Assembly (NCBI GenBank): GCA_013349435.1
Contig: DUZQ01000012.1
Coordinates: 1-50,389, forward strand
Length of the DNA: 50,389 nt
DNA from: Planctomycetota bacterium
GTDB taxonomy: Bacteria; Planctomycetota; Phycisphaerae; Sedimentisphaerales; Anaerohalosphaeraceae
Reading direction: 5' to 3'
Shown piece by piece: positions 35,115-44,011 of this stretch; the first letter of the stretch is position 1; each line of letters starts with the position of its first letter. A program made the translations under genes and the position numbers. The notes under the pieces were generated by a model, which worked only from the letters and a program-made list of their open reading frames with translations, searched no databases and was not told the DNA's origin.

Positions 35115-35209
35115 GAAGCAGAGATTAGGGCATTTTCCGAAAATTTCCCCCACAATCTTCGGGACGATTATAATGGTTCAAAAGACTGGCATTAAATCGC
35201 TCAAGGGTG

Positions 35210-35215
35210 TATAAT
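35210..35215 (+). promoter_or_regulatory. Candidate -10 box just before the hemX/ccsA-like gene
   Basis: Perfect TATAAT, but no good -35 is seen 17 bases upstream (TGGCAT), and the ATG follows after only eight bases, so the transcript would be almost leaderless. An alternative TATAAT lies at 35169-35174. Confidence 0.3.
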
Positions 35216-35223
35216 GATTCAGT

Positions 35224-36090
35224 ATGGAAACGGGTCTTTTTTTAGTCGTACTGATACTTTACACATCGGCTGCTGTGGTGGGTGTGCGCCGGCTGAGCAG
35301 GGGGCGGGACAGATGCGGATGGCTGTTGACGGCACTTATAGCATTGGGGGTGTCTCTTGAATCCCTGATTTTGGTTTTCCGGGCAATAGTTACCGGCTCT
35401 TTTCCTCTGACGGGCCTGTTTGAGTCAATGATATTTCTGACAGTTGCCTTAGGGCTGACCTTCCTTGTTTTCAGTGCCGCGGTTCGCCAGGTATGGTTTG
35501 GCGCGGTGATGGCGCCGCTGATATGGACAACGGCGCTGCTGTCCGGGTTAGTAGCCCAGCCTGCGAGCCGGTTGCAGTCGGCGGCACAAACGCCCTGGGT
35601 CATAGCTCATGGTATGGCAATGGTATTGGCTGCGGGAATGATAGGGCTTGCGGCTGGTACGGCGGCCCTTTTTCTGGTCAGCCGGCGGCGCCTTAAGCAC
35701 AAGCAGTTACAAAAGCTTCTTGGCAGGATGCCGAGCATCGAGAAACTTGAAGATATGAATCTGTTTGGCTTAAGGGCCTGTCTTGTGCTGATGACATTTG
35801 GTCTGGTAACAGGAATCGGCACGGCAATGGTCAGGTCGGCGGTTCTGGGAATAAGTGCGTTTGAGTGGCTTATTGATGCGAAAATCGTTCTTATCGGTGT
35901 AGTGTGGCTTTTATTGGCTTTTATACTGGGTTTTCGCAAAGCGGCTGCTCTGAAGGGAAGGGTAACGGCCTGGATAACAGTAGCCGCCTTTTTGTTGATA
36001 ATGTTCGCCTTTGTGGGAACGGCGATTTTCTGTGGTTCTAAACATGATTTCAGAGCAGACAAAACGAACAGGATTGAAACACGGCAATAG
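35224..36090 (+). CDS. HemX/CcsA-like cytochrome c assembly membrane protein
   Basis: 288 residues with about eight membrane segments. It has the CcsA/CcmC-family pattern: an early GSFPLTGLFESMIFLT segment, TPWVIAHGMAMVLAAG in the middle with a conserved His (in the usual heme-handling position), and EWLIDAKIVLIGVVWLLLAF near the end. The tryptophan-rich WWD loop of true CcsA/CcmF is weak or absent, which favours the HemX-type proteins that sit beside hemA in many bacteria. It lies nine bases upstream of hemA, in the same operon. HemX is reported to influence the level of glutamyl-tRNA reductase in Bacillus; that role here is inference. Confidence 0.72.
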   Translation: METGLFLVVLILYTSAAVVGVRRLSRGRDRCGWLLTALIALGVSLESLILVFRAIVTGSFPLTGLFESMIFLTVALGLTFLVFSAAVRQVWFGAVMAPLIWTTALLSGLVAQPASRLQSAAQTPWVIAHGMAMVLAAGMIGLAAGTAALFLVSRRRLKHKQLQKLLGRMPSIEKLEDMNLFGLRACLVLMTFGLVTGIGTAMVRSAVLGISAFEWLIDAKIVLIGVVWLLLAFILGFRKAAALKGRVTAWITVAAFLLIMFAFVGTAIFCGSKHDFRADKTNRIETRQ

Positions 36091-36099
36091 CTTTTTAAG

Positions 36100-37398
36100 A
36101 TGGATATTTTACTTATAGGCCTGAACCATAAGACCGCGTCAGTCGATATTCGCGAGCGTGTGGCCTTCGATGAGGCTGCGACGATTGATGCGCTGCGACG
36201 TCTGAAAAATTTATACCCCGACGGAGAATTTGTTCTTCTTTCGACGTGCAACCGTGTCGAATTGTATTGTGCCGTCGCCCGGTCGGGTGGACCTTGTTCG
36301 GATGACCTGGGCGGGTTTCTTGCCGGTTATCACGGCCTTAAATATGAAGACTTAAAAAGCTTTCTGTACACGTATGGCAACGAAGAATCCGTACGTCATC
36401 TCCTGACGGTTACTTCGAGCCTTGACAGCATGGTTGTCGGTGAGCCGCAGATTACCGCACAGGTCAAGGAAAGCTATCGCTTAGCTTGTCTTGCCGGAAG
36501 TACCGGTAAAATTTTGAACCGGCTTTTTCACAGTGCATTCGGCACAAGCAAGGATATTTATACCCGTACCTCGATAACCAACAGGCGTGTCAGCGTTGCG
36601 GGTGTTGCCGTAGAGCTGGCCAGGCAGCTTTTTACTGATGTTGCATCGGCGAAAGTTATTGTAATAGGTGCCGGCCAGATGGGGGAGCTGCTCATCGCAC
36701 ACCTTCTGGACGTCAAGTGTAAGGATATAACCGTTATCAACAGGTCATACGAACGTGCTCAAAAGATAGCACAGAGGCACCGGATACAAGCCGACAAATG
36801 GGATACACTCAATGAGCATATCACCAAAGGCGATATCGTAGTGGCGGCGGCGACGGCCACCGGCCGTTACCTTTTTGACAAAAAGGGGTTTTCGCCGGTG
36901 GCGGCCCAAAGGCGGGGCACGACCTTACTGGTCGTTGATATTGCGGTGCCTCGAAATTTCGAACCTTCGATAAATGAACTCGAAAACGTTTATCTTTATT
37001 GTGTTGACGACCTCGCACAGGTGGTGCGGGAAAACATCAACCTGCGGGAAGATGATATTGAACAGGCTCTTGAGATAATCTTCGGGAAGGTTCGGGAGTT
37101 TATAAGTTGGTTCGAGACAAAAGACATTGGGCCAGTAATCGGCCGAATCAGGGACAGTTTCGAAAAGATCAGCAGCAGGGAACTGGAGCGTTTTTTTGTC
37201 GGCAACCGTGCGGCTGCAACCTGCAGGATTGCATTAAAGGCGATGGTGGGCCGTATCGTAAAAAAGCTTCTGCATTGCGTCATCAAAAACATTAATACGG
37301 TAGCGAAGGAGCAGGGTTCCGATAAGGCAGAGGAACTGGCTTGCAGCATAGCAAAGCAGGCCGAAAAGATAGCGGCTGACGAAGAAAACAGAAGTTGA
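36100..37398 (+). CDS. hemA: Glutamyl-tRNA reductase
   Basis: 432 residues, normal length. N-terminal domain: IGLNHKTASVDIRERVAF and LLSTCNRVELY with the catalytic Cys50, then DSMVVGEPQITAQVK. NADPH-binding domain: KVIVIGAGQMGELLIAHL. The C-terminal helical dimerisation domain is present. It reduces glutamyl-tRNA(Glu) to glutamate-1-semialdehyde, the first committed step of C5-pathway tetrapyrrole synthesis, and so feeds heme to the cytochromes matured by the downstream ccm genes. No hemB/C/D genes follow here. Confidence 0.97.
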   Translation: MDILLIGLNHKTASVDIRERVAFDEAATIDALRRLKNLYPDGEFVLLSTCNRVELYCAVARSGGPCSDDLGGFLAGYHGLKYEDLKSFLYTYGNEESVRHLLTVTSSLDSMVVGEPQITAQVKESYRLACLAGSTGKILNRLFHSAFGTSKDIYTRTSITNRRVSVAGVAVELARQLFTDVASAKVIVIGAGQMGELLIAHLLDVKCKDITVINRSYERAQKIAQRHRIQADKWDTLNEHITKGDIVVAAATATGRYLFDKKGFSPVAAQRRGTTLLVVDIAVPRNFEPSINELENVYLYCVDDLAQVVRENINLREDDIEQALEIIFGKVREFISWFETKDIGPVIGRIRDSFEKISSRELERFFVGNRAAATCRIALKAMVGRIVKKLLHCVIKNINTVAKEQGSDKAEELACSIAKQAEKIAADEENRS

Positions 37399-37426
37399 AG
37401 GATTTCTTGCGGTAATTTTGCAAATA

Positions 37427-38866
37427 ATGAAGTTCAGAGGTGGTTACGACATATTTCTTTCGGGCAGACCGGACGGGATAACAGAAATCCCGCCCGAACC
37501 GCCGATGCTGTATATCCCGCTTCGGAGCGGTCGATTCGAATTCAGTGAGCTTTGTGTCAACGAAGGCGAGCCTGTCAGGGGAGGAGATGTATTAGCCAAA
37601 GACCCCGAGAACTTCTCTGTTCCATTGTTGGCGCCTCGTGCAGGAGTTGTTCGACTGAAAAAGGCGCACAGACACATAGTTCTTGAAGACATTTCAAAAA
37701 CCGATTTTGCTTATTCCGAGCAGGGAGGCCGAACTCATATTGCCGACCGCATCGGTGAAGCGGGTATTAAGCGTTATAAGCTGTTGGAACTGGGTGCATG
37801 GCAGTTTTTTTCCGACGCCTGCACCGGTTCATTGCCCGACCCGATGGGCACTCCACAGGCGGTAATAGTATCAACTGTCAGCCTGGAGCCGTTTGTATCC
37901 AGGGGTGATGTGCAGTTTCGTGAGAGGCTTCTGGACTTCAGCAGGGGTCTGGAGCACCTTCAGTCGCTTCTGGAATATCAGCCGATGTACCTGGTTATGC
38001 CGGACATAAACTCGGAATTTGCCGAAGAGGTTCGCCGACATATACGCGGCTGGGCGTGGGCAAAACTTATAGAGATTCCGATGAAATATCCTTTTGACAA
38101 TCCGGCTATTCTTGCAGGAAACCTGGGTTTACGAGCCGGGGGCGACAGTATCTGGTTTGTACGAACCGATGGGGTTTTAGCCGTTGACTGCGCCCTTACT
38201 TTATCGAAGCCGTGTCTTGACAGGATTATTTCGATTGGAGGCCCGGCGGTTGAGTCGCCCGTTCACATTAAGGTTATGACCGGCTATCCCGTAGAGGCAA
38301 TTCGCAGCCGGTGTACATCCGATGTTTCGTACAGGATAATCAACGGCGGGGTGTTTACCGGTGAGACTGTGGATTCCGAGACGCTGGGGCTTGACAGCGA
38401 GTGCACCGGCATTACCGTTCTTGCCGAACACACCGAACGCGAGTTTCTGGGTTTTATGCATCCCGGGCCCGACCGAAGCAGTTACGCCGGCTGTTTTTTA
38501 AGTTCGCTCAGGGCAAAGTTCAGCGAGGCTTTTTCCACCGCGATGCGTGGCGAGCCTCGTCCGTGTGTATCGTGCAATTTTTGCGAGGAGGTGTGTCCCG
38601 CCGGTATTATGCCTTATTTGCTGCACAAGTACCTTTACGGCGGGCTGATTGAGCAAGTGGAGCAGGCGGGCGTTGACCTTTGTGTCGAGTGCGGTTTGTG
38701 TTCTTTTGTTTGCCCTTCCAAGCTCGACCTGAGAAGGGAGTTTATCGAAGCCAAGGCCCTTATTGCAAAGGAAAAAGAAGAAATTCGTCGGGAACAGTTG
38801 GAGAAAGAGCGCCACCGGCTTGCCGAGGAGGCCCGGAGAAAAGCCGCAAAGGAGGCCGAGTATTGA
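37427..38866 (+). CDS. nqrA: NQR subunit A with C-terminal RnfC-like 2x[4Fe-4S] ferredoxin domain
   Basis: 479 residues from ATG 37427 (a TTG three codons earlier is possible). The body follows NqrA: KFRGGYDIFLSGRPDG, VNEGEPVRGGDVLAKD, LLAPRAGVVRLKK, IISIGGPAVESP, SYRIINGGVFTGE and REFLGFMHPGPDRSSYAG. Unlike the standard proteobacterial NqrA, it ends with two complete cluster motifs: CVSCNFCEEVCP (C380, C383, C386, C390) and CVECGLCSFVCP (C419, C422, C425, C429), then a charged helix. RnfC, a relative of NqrA, has such a domain. The neighbouring genes are nqrB-F rather than rnf. It takes part in Na+-coupled NADH:quinone electron transfer; the added clusters could provide a second electron entry. 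Confidence 0.85.
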   Translation: MKFRGGYDIFLSGRPDGITEIPPEPPMLYIPLRSGRFEFSELCVNEGEPVRGGDVLAKDPENFSVPLLAPRAGVVRLKKAHRHIVLEDISKTDFAYSEQGGRTHIADRIGEAGIKRYKLLELGAWQFFSDACTGSLPDPMGTPQAVIVSTVSLEPFVSRGDVQFRERLLDFSRGLEHLQSLLEYQPMYLVMPDINSEFAEEVRRHIRGWAWAKLIEIPMKYPFDNPAILAGNLGLRAGGDSIWFVRTDGVLAVDCALTLSKPCLDRIISIGGPAVESPVHIKVMTGYPVEAIRSRCTSDVSYRIINGGVFTGETVDSETLGLDSECTGITVLAEHTEREFLGFMHPGPDRSSYAGCFLSSLRAKFSEAFSTAMRGEPRPCVSCNFCEEVCPAGIMPYLLHKYLYGGLIEQVEQAGVDLCVECGLCSFVCPSKLDLRREFIEAKALIAKEKEEIRREQLEKERHRLAEEARRKAAKEAEY

Positions 38867-39954
38867 GATTTCTTCTTGAAAGATTCAGGATGATGCGGCC
38901 TGCCTTTGAAAACGGCGGCAGGCTAAGGGCCTTTAAGCCGGTCTTCGATGCGATGGAGAACTTCTTCTTCGCCCCCGCCGCCGTTACCAGGACGGCTCCG
39001 CATATTCGCGACCCGCTTGATATTAAACGTTTTATGTCTATGGTAATAATTGCCCTTTTGCCGAGCCTGTTTACCGCGTTTTACTTTTTCGGGTGGCGGC
39101 TTGTGTCTATGATTGTGGTTTCATACGCAGCCGGCGGGGCGGTGGAAGTAGCCTTTGCCGTGATTCGAAAACACGACATCAATGAAGGCTTTTTGGTAAC
39201 TGGGATGCTTTTTCCGTTGATTCTTCCTCCTACGCTGCCTCTTTGGATGGTGGGGGCGGGTGTGATTTTCGGGGTGTTTGTCGGCAAGGAATTGTTCGGA
39301 GGGACGGGCCGGAATATTTTCAATCCTGCTATTGTCGGTCGCTGCTTTTTGGCGATTGCATATCCTGCGGCGATGTCGGGCAACTGGATAAGTGCCGGCG
39401 GCAAATGGCCCGGTAGAATGCTCGAATATGTAACAGCTTCGAATATTGATGCCGTTAGTACGGCGACTCCGCTGGTATTGGCAAAACAGGGACAGCTCGT
39501 TGGTTTGTCAAAGTTGCTCGTCGGCAATATATCCGGGAGCCTGGGTGAGACATCGGCTGTTGCCGCTGTGTTAGGTGGTGTGTTTTTGATTCTTACCCGT
39601 GTATCGAACTGGCGCACAGTTGTCGGCACGCTCGGTTCGGCGGCGGTTCTGGCCGGGGTTCTTCACTACAGCCAGCCGGACAGATTTGCCCCCGTCCTTT
39701 GGCATCTTTGCGCGGGTAGTTTGCTGTTCGGGGCCTTTTTCATGGCGACAGACCCGGTTACAAGCCCGGCTACGAATGCAGGCAAATGGTTTTATGGAAT
39801 TATAATAGGTGTAACAACCATGCTGATAAGAAATTTCACAGGTTATGTCGAAGGTGTGATGTTTGGCATTCTGTTAGGCAACATTGCTTCGCCTGTTATT
39901 GACGAGGTTGTTATTAAGGTTCGTCTTGGGAGGTTAAGGCTTGAAAAAGGGTAG
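38863..39954 (+). CDS. nqrB: NQR subunit B (RnfD/NqrB family)
   Basis: 363 residues from a TTG at 38863 that overlaps the nqrA stop (TTGA), with GGAGG seven bases upstream. NqrB-specific sequences: APHIRDPLDIKRFM at the entry to the membrane domain, ELFGGTGRNIFNPAIVGRCF, and DAVSTATPL, the site of covalent FMN on Thr. ATDPVTSPATNAGKWFYG and LLGNIASPVIDE complete the match. It has about ten membrane segments and forms the main ion-pathway subunit. Confidence 0.93.
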   Translation: MRFLLERFRMMRPAFENGGRLRAFKPVFDAMENFFFAPAAVTRTAPHIRDPLDIKRFMSMVIIALLPSLFTAFYFFGWRLVSMIVVSYAAGGAVEVAFAVIRKHDINEGFLVTGMLFPLILPPTLPLWMVGAGVIFGVFVGKELFGGTGRNIFNPAIVGRCFLAIAYPAAMSGNWISAGGKWPGRMLEYVTASNIDAVSTATPLVLAKQGQLVGLSKLLVGNISGSLGETSAVAAVLGGVFLILTRVSNWRTVVGTLGSAAVLAGVLHYSQPDRFAPVLWHLCAGSLLFGAFFMATDPVTSPATNAGKWFYGIIIGVTTMLIRNFTGYVEGVMFGILLGNIASPVIDEVVIKVRLGRLRLEKG

Positions 39955-40573
39955 CTGCTACACACTCGTTTATGCGGGCGTTTTAGGCTCGGTGTGTGCG
40001 CTGCTTTTGACGGCGGCTTCGAGTTTTACCGCCCCTTACAGGCTCGCCAACGCCGATGCCGAGATGAAGCGAAATATCTTGGATGTATTGGCGGTTCGGT
40101 ATCCGCCGGATGCTTCATCTGAGCAATTGCTGGAGATTTTTACAGATAGGGTCAAACAGGAAGGTCCCGGCGAACTGACTTTGTACAGATATATTCCGCC
40201 TGAAGGTTCGGATGAAGTTGAACGTTTGGCGGTTGCTTTTGAAGGGCCCGGCCTGTGGGGGCCGATAAAGGGCTTTCTTGCATTAGGCTCTGATTTGAAA
40301 ACTATCAGGGGGCTGACTTTCTATGAGCAGGAAGAGACGCCGGGCTTGGGCGGCGAGATTGCCTCACAGTTTTTTCTCAGTCAGTTCGAGGGGAAAAAAA
40401 TTATGGATGAGGCCGGCAATGTCGGAATCAAAATAAAAAGCGGCGGCCCGTCCGCTGTAAACCGGGTCGATGCGATAACCGGAGCGACTATGACCTGCGA
40501 TAAGGTTGAAGCGATACTGAATGAAGCGGCACGTAAAATTGCAAAGGAGTTCGGTAAAGAAGATGGCAAATAA
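39941..40573 (+). CDS. nqrC: NQR subunit C (RnfG/NqrC family)
   Basis: 210 residues from TTG 39941 (GGAGG seven bases before), overlapping nqrB by 14 bases. One N-terminal membrane segment is followed by a periplasmic FMN domain. GLWGPIKGFLALGSDLKT, FYEQEETPGLGGEI and DAITGATMT are the NqrC motifs; the second Thr of TGATMT is the covalent FMN site. It relays electrons between NqrB and NqrD/E. Confidence 0.93.
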   Translation: MKKGSCYTLVYAGVLGSVCALLLTAASSFTAPYRLANADAEMKRNILDVLAVRYPPDASSEQLLEIFTDRVKQEGPGELTLYRYIPPEGSDEVERLAVAFEGPGLWGPIKGFLALGSDLKTIRGLTFYEQEETPGLGGEIASQFFLSQFEGKKIMDEAGNVGIKIKSGGPSAVNRVDAITGATMTCDKVEAILNEAARKIAKEFGKEDGK

Positions 40574-41225
40574 TCAGCCACCAATTGTTCCGTGCAGTAA
40601 AGGGCTTTGCGGCGGCAGGGGTCTTTTAACATTAAAACAAGGGGCCTGGTCGAACAATCCCCTTGCGATTCAGATGTTGGGGATTTGCTCGGCTCTTGCG
40701 GTTACGAATCGCCTGGAAAGCTCACTGGTAATGGGCGCAGCTTTAATCTTCGTCTGTGCCGGCTCCAGTTTATTTGTTTCTCTGCTTCGGAAATATACAC
40801 CGCATCGTATCCGAATGATAGTTGAGGTAGCCATTATAGCAACCTTTGTCATCCTGTTCGATGAGTTCCTCAAGGCCTTTTACTGGGATATGTCAAAACA
40901 ATTAGGCCCATACGTCGGGCTTATCATAACCAACTGTATCGTTATGGGCCGGGCCGAGGCCTTCGCCCTGCAGAATCCCCCGCTTCTATCGGTCATCGAC
41001 GGAGTCGCAAACGGCCTGGGCTATGCGGTCATACTTGCGGTTATCGGATTTTTCAGGGAGCTTTTCGGCTCCGGACAGGTTTTCGGCTGCGTTGTGCTCG
41101 GCAGCCAATGGTACACGCCGAATCAACTGATGATATTGGCTCCGGGGGCGTTTTTAGCTCTGGGGATTGTTATAGCGGTTTTCAATGCGCTTAAAGGCCC
41201 GCAGCCCGAGGAGAAAAATAAATGA
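40563..41225 (+). CDS. nqrD: NQR subunit D (RnfE/NqrD family)
   Basis: 220 residues from ATG 40563, overlapping nqrC by 11 bases. Six membrane segments. NNPLAIQMLGICSALAVTN and GLIITNCIVMGRAEAFA carry the two conserved Cys that, with those of NqrE, hold the intramembrane iron-sulfur centre. A short Pro/Cys-containing N-terminal extension (NNQPPIVPCSKGLCGG) is longer than in typical NqrD. Confidence 0.94.
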   Translation: MANNQPPIVPCSKGLCGGRGLLTLKQGAWSNNPLAIQMLGICSALAVTNRLESSLVMGAALIFVCAGSSLFVSLLRKYTPHRIRMIVEVAIIATFVILFDEFLKAFYWDMSKQLGPYVGLIITNCIVMGRAEAFALQNPPLLSVIDGVANGLGYAVILAVIGFFRELFGSGQVFGCVVLGSQWYTPNQLMILAPGAFLALGIVIAVFNALKGPQPEEKNK

Positions 41226-41812
41226 CGGAAACATCGGCAATAGTGATTCTGATAGCGGCGATACTGACGAACAATATACTCTTGACGAACTTTCTTGGGA
41301 TGTGCTCTTTTGTCGCCTGTTCCGGCCAGATTAGAACGGCTGTGGGGCTGGGCACCGCTGTTACATTTGTCCTCACGATGACAACGATGATTAACTATGC
41401 AATATATCATCTCCTGCTCGTGCCGGCGGGTCTTGTGCATCTGCAGTTCATCGTTTTTATAGCGGTGATTGCGGCGTTTGTTCAGTTTGTCGAGATGTTT
41501 GTGGAGCGTTTCAGCCCGAAGCTCTACTTTGCTCTTGGGATTTTCCTGCCGTTGATTACGGTGAATTGTGCGATCCTGGGTGCGTCTCTGTTTATGGTGA
41601 TTCGAGGGTATAACTTCGCGCAAGCCGTAGGCTTTGGTTTCGGTGCCGGTGTAGGGTGGGCGCTGGCGATTATTCTGATGGCGGGCTTGAGACAAAAAAT
41701 GAATTATAGCGATATCCCAGAACCTTTTCGCGGGGTGCCTGTTACAATGATTGTAACATGTGTGCTTGCGATGGCGTTTATGGGCTTTGCAGGGATGGTT
41801 TCTATCCAGTAG
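41222..41812 (+). CDS. nqrE: NQR subunit E (RnfA/NqrE family)
   Basis: 196 residues; ATGA overlap with nqrD. Six membrane segments in inverted topology to NqrD. Motifs NNILLTNFLGMCSFVACSG and LPLITVNCAILGAS contain the conserved Cys. It pairs with NqrD around the membrane iron-sulfur site. Confidence 0.95.
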   Translation: MTETSAIVILIAAILTNNILLTNFLGMCSFVACSGQIRTAVGLGTAVTFVLTMTTMINYAIYHLLLVPAGLVHLQFIVFIAVIAAFVQFVEMFVERFSPKLYFALGIFLPLITVNCAILGASLFMVIRGYNFAQAVGFGFGAGVGWALAIILMAGLRQKMNYSDIPEPFRGVPVTMIVTCVLAMAFMGFAGMVSIQ

Positions 41813-41821
41813 GGGTAATGA

Positions 41822-42916
41822 ATGGTTTATTTGTGGTCGGTGTTATCTCTGGCAGGTTTGACAACGGCATTGGCGACTTTGCTGATGGTAGCCGAGCGCC
41901 GGCTTGTAAGTTATGGTATTTGCCGGCTGGACATTAACGCCGGGGAGGAGCCGTTAGATGTCGAAGGCGGCCAGAGTTTGCTTTCGGCACTTTATGCCAA
42001 CGAGATTTTTATCCCTTCGGCGTGTGGGGGCAAAGGGACGTGCGGACACTGTAAAATCAACGTTATATCGGGGGGCGGACCGGTGCTGCCTACCGAAACA
42101 CCCTATCTTTCCCGCAAAGAGATTCGCTCAAACGTTCGTTTGGCCTGCCAGGTAAAGATTCGCGAGGATATATACGTTCGGATACCTGAGGAGCTTTTGA
42201 ATATTAAAATGTACACCTCCACAGTCGAAAGCGTCGGCGACCTTACTCATGACATCAAGGAGATACGTTTGCGGCTTGAGGAACCTGCTGAAATATCGCA
42301 CCGGCCCGGTCAGTATGTGCAGATACAGGTGCCTTCGCAGGGTGGGCCGGAATTTCGCGCTTATTCAATCAGCTCCCCGGTATATGAACCGGATAAAGTC
42401 GAGCTTGTTGTCAAGCTGGTTCCGGGCGGTCTTGGCTCAACCTACCTTCACGGTCTGAATTCCGGAGATACTGTTCGGTTCACCGGCCCCTACGGTGACT
42501 TTCGACTCAATGCGGACCCGTCCGTCGAAATTATTTGCGTGGGCGGCGGCTGCGGAATGGCCCCTATCAGGAACATTATTTACACTCTCTATGAAAAGTG
42601 GCCGGGGCGGTCATGCCGGTTGTTTTTCGGTTGCCGAACCACTCGTGATATTTTCTATCTGGAGCAGTTCGAGGAATTGTCCGAAAAACACGAAAATTTT
42701 CACGTGGTTTATGCACTGTCTGAAAAACCGGATAAAGACGAAAAATGGGAAGGGGATACCGGCTTTATTCATCTGTCGGTTGACAAGTACCTTGAAGCGG
42801 GCGCCGGGCGTCAGGCGTTTCTTTGCGGCCCGCCGCCTATGATTGAGGCGGTAACACGGGTTTTGCAGGAAAAAGGCGTTCCGGCGGAAAACATATTTTA
42901 TGACGAATTTTCATGA
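41822..42916 (+). CDS. nqrF: NQR subunit F, NADH-oxidising flavoprotein with [2Fe-2S] ferredoxin domain
   Basis: 364 residues. One N-terminal membrane segment (about 3-22) leads to a plant-type [2Fe-2S] domain with CGGKGTCGHC and a fourth Cys (C68, C74, C77, C109). A ferredoxin-reductase domain follows, with FAD motif RAYSISS (179-185), GGCGMAP for NADH binding, and CGPPPMIEAV near the end. It is about 40 residues shorter than typical NqrF. It oxidises NADH and passes electrons to NqrB/C. Its presence, rather than an RnfB, shows that the complex is an NQR and not a canonical Rnf. Confidence 0.94.
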   Translation: MVYLWSVLSLAGLTTALATLLMVAERRLVSYGICRLDINAGEEPLDVEGGQSLLSALYANEIFIPSACGGKGTCGHCKINVISGGGPVLPTETPYLSRKEIRSNVRLACQVKIREDIYVRIPEELLNIKMYTSTVESVGDLTHDIKEIRLRLEEPAEISHRPGQYVQIQVPSQGGPEFRAYSISSPVYEPDKVELVVKLVPGGLGSTYLHGLNSGDTVRFTGPYGDFRLNADPSVEIICVGGGCGMAPIRNIIYTLYEKWPGRSCRLFFGCRTTRDIFYLEQFEELSEKHENFHVVYALSEKPDKDEKWEGDTGFIHLSVDKYLEAGAGRQAFLCGPPPMIEAVTRVLQEKGVPAENIFYDEFS

Positions 42917-42961
42917 GTCATCTTTGTTGTGCGGATTTAATTTTTTTTGGATTGAAAAGCC

Positions 42962-44011
42962 GTGAAATTAACACAGATATATCGACCTATCGAGAAAGAA
43001 CTCCAATCGGTCGAAAGGGCTTTGTTTTCAGCCTTTTCCGAATCAAAATATGCATCTGTTCTTGAGTTGGGCGAGTACATATTGAAATCACCCGGCAAGA
43101 GGATAAGGCCTGCGTTGGTAATCCTTTCAGCAAAAGCTGCGTTGAGCGATAAAGCCGAGGTGTTTCAGTTTGAAAAACTCATCAGGGTGGCCGCCGCCGT
43201 GGAGTTGATACATATAGCTTCTCTAATCCACGACGATGTTATCGACAAGGCGGACATTCGACATAACAGACCTACTATTAACGCCGGTTGGCGGGACGAT
43301 GTCTCGGTAATATTCGGCGATTATGTTTACTCCAAAGCTATCGAATTAATCGGCGAGTGCTCGGACCCGGACCTTATTTTATGTATAAGTGAGGCGATAA
43401 AAACAATGAGCGAGGGGGAGCTGGTTCAGGTTTGCCAAAGGGGCGATGTCGGCCTGTCAAAGGACGGATATCTGGAAATGGTCGGAAAAAAAACGGCATC
43501 CTTTTTCGCCGCGTGCTGCCGGCTCGGCACGATTGTTGCAGAAAAAAATTCACAGGTTCAGGAGGCTTTGAGAGAATACGGGATGAATTACGGGATAGCT
43601 TTTCAAATAATTGATGATTGCAGGGATATAGTCGGTGAGGAAAACGAACTTGGCAAGCATCCCGGTCAGGATGTGATGATGCGTGAAGTAACTTTACCTT
43701 TGATGGTTCTGCTGGATACCTGTGAGCAAGCTGAAAGGGCCGATTTGGTTAAGATGCTCGAGTCAGGAACCGGGCAAGTGGATTGTGGAAGAATTCGGAG
43801 GTCCTTTTTGAACTCGACTGCCGCACATAAAACCAGAGAAACCGCGTTACATTATGTCGGGTGCGCCAAAAGGCATTTATCTTTTCTTGATGACTCCGAA
43901 TACAAATTAAGCCTTAACAGCCTGGCGGATTGTGTTATTCAGGAGCTTCCGATTGCAGCGAAAGCCGAAAAAAAAACCTCTGAGAGGATACGAACACATG
44001 CAGAATTTTAA
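42962..44011 (+). CDS. Polyprenyl diphosphate synthase (IspB/HepT-like)
   Basis: 349 residues from a GTG at 42962. The first Asp-rich motif is LIHDDVIDKADIRHNRPT (DDxxD) and the second is IIDDCRDIVGEENELGKHPG (DDxxD). KSPGKRIRPALVIL binds diphosphate. Large residues are not crowded before the first motif, so a long-chain product (quinone side chain) is likely. It probably supplies the isoprenoid tail of the quinone reduced by the adjacent NQR. The last 14 bases overlap ccmE. Exact chain length cannot be read from sequence. Confidence 0.88.
   Translation: MKLTQIYRPIEKELQSVERALFSAFSESKYASVLELGEYILKSPGKRIRPALVILSAKAALSDKAEVFQFEKLIRVAAAVELIHIASLIHDDVIDKADIRHNRPTINAGWRDDVSVIFGDYVYSKAIELIGECSDPDLILCISEAIKTMSEGELVQVCQRGDVGLSKDGYLEMVGKKTASFFAACCRLGTIVAEKNSQVQEALREYGMNYGIAFQIIDDCRDIVGEENELGKHPGQDVMMREVTLPLMVLLDTCEQAERADLVKMLESGTGQVDCGRIRRSFLNSTAAHKTRETALHYVGCAKRHLSFLDDSEYKLSLNSLADCVIQELPIAAKAEKKTSERIRTHAEF

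Larger units (their letters stand above)
34596..35223. other. Boundary region between the T6SS island and the heme/NQR genes
   Basis: 628 bases. From the left: about 130 bases with no gene but a small palindrome (ACATG-TT-CATGT near 34679), an imperfect hairpin (34729-34773), a frameshifted transposase remnant (34778-35114), then about 110 bases with two TATAAT hexamers (35169-35174, 35210-35215) in front of the next gene. Confidence 0.6.

Noticed and set aside
37427-42916. Annotation of the electron-transfer operon as a classical Rnf complex
   Set aside because: No RnfB is present, the last subunit is a [2Fe-2S]/FAD NqrF, and the B and C subunits carry NqrB/NqrC-specific motifs. Only the ferredoxin tail of subunit A is RnfC-like.
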